A model generated the notes under the pieces. That model was not told where the DNA came from, did not search any database, and saw only the letters and a program-made list of their open reading frames with translations. A stretch of DNA of 64,000 nt from Burkholderiales bacterium (lineage in GTDB: Bacteria > Pseudomonadota > Gammaproteobacteria > Burkholderiales > Burkholderiaceae_C). Where the stretch lies: assembly GCA_016219375.1 (NCBI GenBank), contig JACRNC010000004.1, positions 1 through 64,000 of the forward strand, read 5' to 3'. The position numbers were made by a program, and so were the translations under genes. Below are positions 57,590 through 64,000 of this stretch, piece by piece (the first letter of the stretch is position 1; every line of letters begins with the position of its first letter).

Positions 57590-58897
57590 TCACAGCCCGA
57601 TGTCCAGGCCGAAGACCTCGGCCGCCACGTCGCCCGAGGCGTCGTCGCTGCCCCGGCCGGCCGCCGCGGTGAGCTGCTCCAGGTCGAAGCGCGTGTGCAG
57701 GCTGACCGCCTGCAGCTTCAGCCGCGCGGTGGCCACCGCCGCGAACGGCCAGTACAGGCCCAGCGTGAGCATCACCAGCAGCCAGTTCCGGAAGGTGACG
57801 AGGAACAGCGCCATGAAGGTGAGCTGGCTCTTGAAGCGCACGCGCGAGTTGCCGGTCTGCGTCCACAGCAGGTTCTGCAGCCGCGACACGAAGTACGGCT
57901 GCACGATGGCCTGGAAGAGCACGAACATCAGCACCAGCCCCGGCAGGATGGCCCAGATCAGCGCTGCCGAGCCCCGCCCGCGCGCGCCGGCGATGGCGCC
58001 GCCGGCGACCAGCGCAAAGGCCACGCCCGCCGCGATGGAAGCCAGCAGCGTGACGCCGCCGGTCTTGAAGAAGAGCCTGTAGAAGTCGCCCGGCTCCACG
58101 CGCAGCTGCGCCTGCAGCTGGCCGCAGGCGTAGTGCTCGTGCTGGTACTTCTTGACCCGGTAGAAGGTGTAGGGCAGGCAGGCATAGAAGGCCAGCACCG
58201 CCAGCATCATCGGCACGCCGGCGGCGGCCTTGCCCCAGGCCTCTTCCATCGCCTGGCCCAGCGCAGCCAGGGCGCCGAAGGCGGCCATGCCGGCCACCAC
58301 GGGTGCGAAGGCGCGGTAGGCGTCAGCCACCGATCCGGTGAAGCGCAGCCGCAGCCCGCGCCAGCTGGTGTTGGCCAGCCGGAAGCGCATGGACGCGCAG
58401 AACAGTGCCGGCCACACCGCCGCCAGGATCAGCAGCGCGATGCCGCCGGCCACCGGCGAGACCTGCCCGGCCAGGCCATAGGCGCCGAAGAGCAGCACCG
58501 TGAGCAGGAAGCCGCGGAGCATCCTGCGCGGGTCGCCGTGGAAGTCCAGCGCATGGCCGGCCACGCGGGTGGAGGTGTGGAAGTACTTCAGCCGCCGCGC
58601 CTTGGCCCAGGGGTAGTACAGCCCCAGCGTGGCCAGCGTGAGCAGCAGGTTGACGATCCAGATGCGGAAGTACTCGCTGCCCGAGCCGGTGAAGACGACG
58701 GCGTGGCGCTCGTCCGGCCGGGTGCTGCGGGCGGGCTGGGCCCAGGCGGGAGCGGCCAAGGGGGCCGCCGGGCCGGCGCCGGTCGCCCTGTCCCAGGCCG
58801 GCTCGCGGCGGGCCGCGGCCGGGCTGCTGCCCGCGCGCGTGGCACCCGGGGTGCCGAAATCGATGGCGCGCTCGCCGGCGCCCAATCCCTTGCTCAT
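57590..58897 (-). CDS. yjgN: YjgN-family (DUF898) membrane protein
   Basis: A 435-residue protein with a disordered N-terminus and eight to ten hydrophobic segments. Motifs FTGSGSEYFRIWIVNLLLTL, LGLYYPWAKARRLKYF and the repeated NWLLVMLTLGLYWPFAAVATARLK are characteristic of YjgN/DUF898. The function is unknown. It is paired with the downstream M48 protease by a start/stop overlap, a pairing I have seen in proteobacteria. Its leader is the iterated repeat at 58911-59035. Confidence 0.86.
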   Translation of the reverse strand: MSKGLGAGERAIDFGTPGATRAGSSPAAARREPAWDRATGAGPAAPLAAPAWAQPARSTRPDERHAVVFTGSGSEYFRIWIVNLLLTLATLGLYYPWAKARRLKYFHTSTRVAGHALDFHGDPRRMLRGFLLTVLLFGAYGLAGQVSPVAGGIALLILAAVWPALFCASMRFRLANTSWRGLRLRFTGSVADAYRAFAPVVAGMAAFGALAALGQAMEEAWGKAAAGVPMMLAVLAFYACLPYTFYRVKKYQHEHYACGQLQAQLRVEPGDFYRLFFKTGGVTLLASIAAGVAFALVAGGAIAGARGRGSAALIWAILPGLVLMFVLFQAIVQPYFVSRLQNLLWTQTGNSRVRFKSQLTFMALFLVTFRNWLLVMLTLGLYWPFAAVATARLKLQAVSLHTRFDLEQLTAAAGRGSDDASGDVAAEVFGLDIGL

Positions 58898-58910
58898 GCC
58901 TGCCCCCCTC

Positions 58911-59035
58911 GCGGCGCCGGGCGCCGCATTCCTTTCTGCCTTGCGGCGCCGGGCGCCGCTTTCCCTTCTGTTCGGTACTCGGGCGCCGGGCGCGCTTTCC
59001 CTTCCATTCGGAAGCCGCGGGCGCCGCCGTCCTTG
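58911..59035. repeat. Iterated G+C-rich repeat (GGCGCCGGGCGCC plus pyrimidine tract) upstream of yjgN
   Basis: Three to four imperfect units of 32-38 bp each contain a GGCGCCGGGCGCC palindromic core followed by a pyrimidine tract such as ATTCCTTTCTGCC, TTTCCCTTCTG and TTTCCCTTCC. They occupy most of the 267-bp gap between yjgN and guaC. On the minus strand the tracts read as GA-rich, Shine-Dalgarno-like words. Function is unknown. Confidence 0.7.
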
Positions 59036-59164
59036 CCGTGTCCTGATCCGGTGTGGTGATGTCGCCCCCGCCTGGCGGCGAGAGCGCGGCGGGCATTGTG
59101 GAGGCCGGCCGTGACACTGGCAACGCGGCGCACCCGGGGGCAGGGCGCGCCGCGCGGGCCGGCG

Positions 59165-60142
59165 TCACATCAGCAGGTGCTCGCCTGCGTTGTCGCCGCC
59201 CAGGATGACGTAGTTGACGCGGCGGATGTCGGCCAGCTGCGTGCCGCCGGCGTACGAGATGGAGCTCTGCAGGTCCTCGCGCATCTCGCGCAGGGTGTCG
59301 GCCAGCCGGCCCTTGACCGGCTCCAGGATGCGCTTGCCCTCGACGTGCTTGTACTCGCCCTTGTTGAAGTCGCTGGCCGAGCCGTAGTACTCCTTGTAGA
59401 GCCGGCCATCCACCTCCACCGTCTGCCCGGGCGACTCCTCATGCCCGGCGAAGAGCGAGCCGATCATCACCATCGTGGCGCCGAAGCGGATGCTCTTGGC
59501 AATGTCGCCATGCTCGCGGATGCCGCCGTCGGCAATGATGGGCTTGGTGGCCACGCGGGCGCACCACTTGAGCGCACTGAGCTGCCAGCCGCCGGTGCCG
59601 AAGCCGGTCTTCAGCCGCGTGATGCAGACCTTGCCCGGGCCGATGCCGACCTTGGTCGCGTCCGCGCCCCAGTTCTCCACGTCGATCACCGCCTCGGGCG
59701 TGCCGACGTTGCCGGCGATGACGAAGGTCTCGGGCAGCGTCTCCTTGATGCGGCCGATCATGCGCTGCACGCTGTCGGCATGGCCGTGGGCGATGTCGAT
59801 GGTGATGTAGTCCGCACCCAGCCCTTCGGCCTTCAGGCGCTGCAGGGTGTCCACGTCGGCATCCTTGACGCCCAGCGAGATGGACACGAACTGCCCGGCC
59901 TCGCGCATGCGGCGGGCAAAGGCCACGTTGTCCAGGTCGAAGCGGTGCATCACGTAGAAGTGGCCGCTCTCGGCCAGGCGCTGGCAGATGGTCTCGTCCA
60001 CCACCGTCTTCATGTTGGCCGGCACCACCGGCAGCTTGAAGCGGCGTGCGCCGAGCTGCACCGACGTGTCGCACTGGCTGCGGCTGTCCACGCGGCACTT
60101 GCGCGGCAGCAGCAGCACGTTGTCGTAGTCGAAGATTTCCAT
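59165..60142 (-). CDS. guaC: GMP reductase
   Basis: Converts GMP to IMP with NADPH, returning guanine nucleotides to the purine pool. The 325-residue TIM barrel begins [16 protein letters not shown]. The catalytic Cys is in [15 protein letters not shown] (about 176-190), the phosphate loop is [16 protein letters not shown], and [16 protein letters not shown] confirms the IMPDH/GMPR family. Length and lack of CBS domains favour GMP reductase over IMP dehydrogenase. A structured leader precedes it. Confidence 0.93.
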   Translation of the reverse strand: MEIFDYDNVLLLPRKCRVDSRSQCDTSVQLGARRFKLPVVPANMKTVVDETICQRLAESGHFYVMHRFDLDNVAFARRMREAGQFVSISLGVKDADVDTLQRLKAEGLGADYITIDIAHGHADSVQRMIGRIKETLPETFVIAGNVGTPEAVIDVENWGADATKVGIGPGKVCITRLKTGFGTGGWQLSALKWCARVATKPIIADGGIREHGDIAKSIRFGATMVMIGSLFAGHEESPGQTVEVDGRLYKEYYGSASDFNKGEYKHVEGKRILEPVKGRLADTLREMREDLQSSISYAGGTQLADIRRVNYVILGGDNAGEHLLM

Positions 60143-60280
60143 GGGTTTCTCTCGCTTCCGTTTGAGGTGGCGGCGCGTTGAGAAGCAGTGCGCCGCCGAG
60201 GCTGCGAGCGCTTGACTGACGGACCCGGTGGCGTGGCGGCAGAACACCTCTCGAGGCGCGGAGAGGGGCCGCAAACGAAA

Positions 60281-60316
60281 ACCGGGCGCCAAATTTGGGC
60301 CCGGTGGCTGATTCTA
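60281..60316 (-). promoter_or_regulatory. Putative guaC promoter -10 and 5' leader hairpin
   Basis: On the minus strand TAGAAT (60316-60311) is a good -10. Immediately downstream ACCGGGC (60305-60299) pairs with GCCCGGT (60287-60281), extended by an internal CCAA/TTGG. The hairpin is followed by TTTCGTTT. A hairpin plus U-run at the very 5' end of a leader about 160 nt long suggests transcript stabilisation or an attenuator. No known purine riboswitch was recognised. Confidence 0.4.
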
Positions 60317-60419
60317 GGTGCGTGAGGCCTGTCCTTCGGCGCGCCGGGGCATGCGGCAGCCCCGGGCGTGATGCGCCTCACGGCCGGGTCGGGCAGGGGC
60401 CGGCTGAGACAATCGCGGC

Positions 60420-62807
60420 ATGTCCGCCGTGCCGCCTGCCCACCCCTTCGCTGATCCGCCCGCCGATCGCGCCGCCGATCCGTCCTCACCGCTGCTGCGC
60501 GGGCTCAATCCCGAGCAGCTGGCCGCCGTCACGCTGCCGCCCCAGCATGCGCTGATCCTGGCCGGTGCGGGCTCGGGCAAGACGCGGGTGCTGACCACGC
60601 GCATCGCCTGGCTGATCTCCACCGGCCAGGTGTCCCCCGCCGGCGTGATGGCCGTGACCTTCACCAACAAGGCGGCCAAGGAGATGCTCACGCGGCTGGG
60701 CGCCATGCTGCCCATCAACCCGCGCGGCATGTGGATCGGCACCTTCCACGGCCTGTGCAACCGCTTCCTGCGCGCGCACTGGAAGCTGGCCGCCCTGCCG
60801 CAGGCCTTCCAGATCCTCGACACGGCGGACCAGCTGTCGGCCGTCAAGCGCGTCATCAAGGGCCTGAACCTGGACGAAGAAAAGGTGGTGCCCAAGCAGA
60901 CCACCTGGTTCATCGCCAATGCCAAGGAAGACGGCCTGCGGCCCAAGGACATCCAGCCCCGCGACGAGCTGGGCCGGCTGCAGCTGGCCGTCTACCAGGC
61001 CTACGAGGACCAGTGCCAGCGCGAGGGCGTGGTGGATTTCGCCGAGCTGATGCTGCGCACCTATGAGCTCATGCGCGACCATGCCGAGCTGCGCGAGCAC
61101 TACCGCCGGCGCTTCCGCCACATCCTGGTCGACGAGTTCCAGGACACCAACCGGCTGCAGTACGCCTGGCTGAAGATGTTCGCCGGCCCGGGCTCCGCCG
61201 TGCTGGCCGTGGGCGACGATGACCAGAGCATCTACGCCTTCCGCGGCGCGCAGGTCGGCAACATGGCTGACTTCGAGCGCGAGTTCCGCGTGCAGCACGT
61301 GATCAAGCTGGAGCAGAACTACCGCAGCCACGCGCACATCCTGGATGCGGCCAACCACCTGATCAGCCACAACACCCGCCGCCTGGGCAAGAACCTGCGC
61401 ACCGACGCCGGCGCCGGCGAGCCGGTGCGGGTGTTCGAGGCCACCAGCGACTTCGGCGAGGCGCAGTGGCTGCTGGACGAGGTGCGCCAGCTGCACCGCG
61501 ACGGCCTGCCGCGCAGCGAGATCGCGGTGCTCTACCGCAGCAATGCGCAGTCGCGGGTGATCGAGTCGGCGCTCTTCAACGCCGGCATCCCCTACCGCGT
61601 CTACGGCGGCCTGCGCTTCTTCGAGCGGGCTGAGATCAAGCACGCATTGGCCTACCTGCGGCTGATCGAGAACGCCAACGACGACACCAGCTTCCTGCGT
61701 GTCGTCAACTTCCCCACCCGCGGCATCGGCGCGCGCACGCTGGAGCAGCTGCAGGACGCCGCCCGCTCCACGGCGCGCAGCCTGCACCAGAGCGTGGGCG
61801 CGGTGGCCGGCAAAGGTGGCGCCAACCTCAAGGCCTTCTGTGCCCTGATCGACGCCATGCGCGAGGCCACCCGCGGCCTGACGCTGCGCGAGATCATCGA
61901 GCACGTGATCGAGGCCTCGGGCCTGGCCGACTTCTACCGGCTGGAAAAGGAAGGCCAGGAGCGGCTGGAGAACCTCGCCGAACTGGTCAACGCCGCCGAG
62001 GCCTTCGTGACGCAGGAGGGCTTCGGCAAGGACGCCGTGGCCCTGCCGGTGGACGAGACGGCGCCGGGCGCGATGGCCCAGGGCTATCCGCCGGCCGTGG
62101 CCACGGTGGACCTGACGCCGGACGCCGAGACGGGCGAGATCGTCTCGCCGCTCGCGGCCTTCCTGACGCACGCGGCGCTGGAGGCCGGCGACAACCAGGC
62201 GCAGGCCGGCCAGGACGCGGTGCAGCTGATGACCATCCATGCCGCCAAGGGCCTGGAGTTCGACGCCGTGTTCATCACCGGGCTGGAGGAGGGCCTCTTC
62301 CCGCATGAGAACTCCATGTCCGACCCGGACGGGCTGGAAGAGGAGCGGCGGCTGATGTATGTGGCCATCACCCGCGCGCGCAAGCGGCTGTACCTGTCCT
62401 TCAGCCAGACGCGCATGCTGCACGGGCAGACGCGCTATCACATCAAGAGCCGCTTCTTCGACGAGCTGCCCGAGAGCTCACTCAAGTGGCTGACGCCGCG
62501 CAACGCGGGCTTCGGCTCGGGCTTTGCGCGCGACTATCAATCCGCCTGGTCCAGCGGGCGCGGCATGGGCTCGGTGGTCGGCGCCGGGCGGGTGGAGCCG
62601 GCGCCGGCTTTCGTGGCGCAGGCGCAGCAGCGCAGCAACCCGCAGGGCCTGCGCGTCGGTCAGGGCGTGTTCCACACCAAGTTCGGCGAGGGCGTGGTGG
62701 TGACGCTGGAAGGCAGCGGCGAGGACACGCGGGCGCAGATCAACTTCGGCCGTCACGGCCTGAAGTGGCTGGCGCTGGCTGTCGCCAAGCTCACGCCCAT
62801 CGAGTAA
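60420..62807 (+). CDS. uvrD: DNA helicase II (UvrD)
   Basis: A 795-residue superfamily 1 helicase for nucleotide excision and mismatch repair. Motif I is LAGAGSGKTRVLTTR (about residues 47-61), motif II DEFQDTNRLQYAW (about 238), motif IV LEQNYRSHAHILDAAN, and motif VI EEERRLMYVAITRARKRL. The C-terminal Tudor-like module (VGQGVFHTKFGEGVVV, about 743-795) binds RNA polymerase in homologues. GACAAT lies 6 nt before ATG 60420 and no ribosome site is visible, so a leaderless message is likely. Confidence 0.96.
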   Translation: MSAVPPAHPFADPPADRAADPSSPLLRGLNPEQLAAVTLPPQHALILAGAGSGKTRVLTTRIAWLISTGQVSPAGVMAVTFTNKAAKEMLTRLGAMLPINPRGMWIGTFHGLCNRFLRAHWKLAALPQAFQILDTADQLSAVKRVIKGLNLDEEKVVPKQTTWFIANAKEDGLRPKDIQPRDELGRLQLAVYQAYEDQCQREGVVDFAELMLRTYELMRDHAELREHYRRRFRHILVDEFQDTNRLQYAWLKMFAGPGSAVLAVGDDDQSIYAFRGAQVGNMADFEREFRVQHVIKLEQNYRSHAHILDAANHLISHNTRRLGKNLRTDAGAGEPVRVFEATSDFGEAQWLLDEVRQLHRDGLPRSEIAVLYRSNAQSRVIESALFNAGIPYRVYGGLRFFERAEIKHALAYLRLIENANDDTSFLRVVNFPTRGIGARTLEQLQDAARSTARSLHQSVGAVAGKGGANLKAFCALIDAMREATRGLTLREIIEHVIEASGLADFYRLEKEGQERLENLAELVNAAEAFVTQEGFGKDAVALPVDETAPGAMAQGYPPAVATVDLTPDAETGEIVSPLAAFLTHAALEAGDNQAQAGQDAVQLMTIHAAKGLEFDAVFITGLEEGLFPHENSMSDPDGLEEERRLMYVAITRARKRLYLSFSQTRMLHGQTRYHIKSRFFDELPESSLKWLTPRNAGFGSGFARDYQSAWSSGRGMGSVVGAGRVEPAPAFVAQAQQRSNPQGLRVGQGVFHTKFGEGVVVTLEGSGEDTRAQINFGRHGLKWLALAVAKLTPIE

Positions 62808-62927
62808 GCCGCCTCGGCCGCCTGCAGCCTGGGCCGGCACGGTGATCGGCTATGCGCCCGCGGCTCGACCCGCTGTGCTGCCGGCCGCGGCGCGGCACGT
62901 CGGCGCGTACGCCGCGTACGCCGTGAA

Positions 62928-63761
62928 TCAGGCGGCAGTGCGGCCGGCGCTGCCCTGCTCGAAGCAGTCCACCACCGTGAAGTAGAGCGAGGCGTAGAAG
63001 GCCCCGCCCAGGCCCAGGACCAGCGGGAAGACCAGCACCTGCAGCATGGCCGGCTGCGCGCCCAGCAGCAGGGCCAGCACCGCCAGCAGCGAGGCCAGCA
63101 GCGCGGCCAGCGCGCCCCAGCCCAGGCCGTAGACGCAGAAGGCGCCCTTGTTGTGCCAGCAGGCCACCAGGCTGCTGAAGATCGCCTGCCCCGGCTTGTG
63201 CCCGGCCCAGTGCACCAGGGCCGGCGCATGCCAGAAGGCCAGCGACACCGGCGCGTAGCACAGCAGCGCCAGCAGCATGTCGCGCTGCAGGGCGGCAGCG
63301 TCGATGGCGGCCTCGCGCGTCTCGGGCGTGGCCTCGATCACCGCCTGCCACGCTTCGCCGCCCGAGCCCAGCAGCCCGGCCAGCAGCAGCGCGCCGGTGG
63401 CGGCCAGCAGATAGACCACGCCCAGGCGCAGCTGCAGCAGCCGCTGCGGCGTCGAGCGGCCCCGCCAGGCCTCCAGCAGCACCGGCGGGCCGAAGCGCTC
63501 GCCGGCCAGCGCCCGCTGCGACGCCCGCATGAAGCCCAGCCAGATCGAGGGCTGCAGCACGCCCACGGCCAGCGCACCGATCACCGGGAAGCTGGCCAGC
63601 AGCAGCGTGCCGAAGAGCGTCATGCCGAAGAGGCCGATGAAGCCCAGCGGCTGCTTGCCCACCAGCGCAAGCCCCATGCGCACCCACACCAGCCCGCGGC
63701 TGGCCGGCACCTGGCGCAGCCGCATGGACCGCGTCGGCAGGCCGCCGCTCACCTCAGACAT
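62928..63761 (-). CDS. BPSS1780-family membrane protein
   Basis: A 277-residue protein with about six hydrophobic segments. Features include [38 protein letters not shown] and [20 protein letters not shown], which I associate with the BPSS1780 family of Betaproteobacteria. The function is unknown. It overlaps the end of thrB by 8 bases on the same strand, and in this order thrB plus this gene is a common betaproteobacterial pair. Confidence 0.85.
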   Translation of the reverse strand: MSEVSGGLPTRSMRLRQVPASRGLVWVRMGLALVGKQPLGFIGLFGMTLFGTLLLASFPVIGALAVGVLQPSIWLGFMRASQRALAGERFGPPVLLEAWRGRSTPQRLLQLRLGVVYLLAATGALLLAGLLGSGGEAWQAVIEATPETREAAIDAAALQRDMLLALLCYAPVSLAFWHAPALVHWAGHKPGQAIFSSLVACWHNKGAFCVYGLGWGALAALLASLLAVLALLLGAQPAMLQVLVFPLVLGLGGAFYASLYFTVVDCFEQGSAGRTAA

Positions 63762-64000
63762 GGGCCGGCCTCCACGGTTGTTCGCGCCGCAGGCGCAGCA
63801 CGCGCTCGAAGTGCGCCGGGTCGTGCGGCTTGAGCAGGCTGGCCTCGCGCGGCAGATGCCAGTCCCACAGGCGCGAGCACCAGAAGCGCATGGCGGCTGC
63901 GCGCAGCAGGGCGGGGAAGAGCGCGTGCTCCGCGGCGGTCAGCGCGCGCGCGCCGGCATAGGCGTCCACCATGGCCCGGGCGCGCGGCTCGTCCAGCGCG
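63754..64000 (-). CDS. thrB: Homoserine kinase, C-terminal part (continues off the right edge)
   Basis: The visible 81 residues end the protein and include [37 protein letters not shown] and [18 protein letters not shown]. These match the C-terminus of the choline-kinase-like homoserine kinase of Burkholderiales (about 320 residues in full). The enzyme phosphorylates homoserine in threonine synthesis. The kinase core lies outside the window, so the assignment rests on this tail and the adjacent BPSS1780 gene. Confidence 0.8.
   Translation of the reverse strand, partial: ALDEPRARAMVDAYAGARALTAAEHALFPALLRAAAMRFWCSRLWDWHLPREASLLKPHDPAHFERVLRLRREQPWRPAHV

Overview
The window is chromosomal DNA of very high G+C (about 70% or more by eye) from a betaproteobacterium, most likely order Burkholderiales in the Comamonadaceae/Sphaerotilaceae (Leptothrix/Rubrivivax-like) range. 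The evidence is a one-piece tmRNA whose tag reads ANDERFALAA, plus a housekeeping set typical of that group: ubiG-gph, ribF-ileS-lspA, argG, murB, yajQ, galU, valS, uvrD, a BPSS1780-type membrane protein next to thrB, and a GspA/GspB pair. No rRNA, plasmid or CRISPR signature was seen.

Layout. 1-1800 is the end of a mobile element. It holds the 5' end of an IS5-type transposase, a P4-type tyrosine integrase, and repeats that look like integrase sites, all abutting the 3' end of ssrA (1801-2160), the classic integration target. 2400-6150 holds a tandem universal stress protein, a Pro/Asp-rich small ORF and RecQ. 6163-6726 is a secreted protein of distinctly lower G+C, probably acquired. 6745-11838 holds a giant AsmA/DUF748-type protein and a small secreted protein. 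11983-15848 holds gph-ubiG, an ArsC/Spx-like gene, and a DUF805 gene split by an apparent frameshift, followed by short tandem repeats. 16112-18918 is a GspA-GspB pair. 19097-25448 holds acnA, an SbtA-type bicarbonate transporter, a DUF302 protein, a hexose-6-phosphate mutarotase and a YkgJ-like Cys cluster protein. 25440-31067 holds an EamA transporter, argG with an unusual histone-like tail, ppnP, murB, yajQ and a retropepsin-like protease. 31130-33669 is a kefF-kefC operon. 33934-41637 holds rsuA, ribF, ileS-lspA, a DUF2189 protein and a rhomboid protease. 41770-43681 holds tRNA-Leu(CAA), cysM, a Nudix hydrolase and a TusA-like protein.

43735-52229 is the most interesting functional unit. 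It is an eight-gene minus-strand operon, in transcription order FAD oxidoreductase, DUF1365, Cfa-like methylase, chalcone-isomerase-like protein, MFS transporter, DUF3833 lipoprotein, SDR and NTF2-like protein. Adjacent starts and stops overlap (ATGA) at several points. A TetR gene diverges from it across an intergenic region with a strong palindrome. The content fits a fatty-acid modification pathway acting on membrane phospholipids. The Cfa-like protein lacks two of the bicarbonate ligands I expect in true cyclopropane synthases, so a methylase of the furan-fatty-acid (UfaM) kind is a real alternative. The rest of the window (52367-64000) is galU, valS, an M48 protease with a YjgN protein, guaC, uvrD, a BPSS1780 protein and the 3' part of thrB.

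Several genes (tetR, uvrD, ubiG, murB, ribF) have a -10-like hexamer 6-8 nt before the ATG, which would give leaderless or near-leaderless transcripts.
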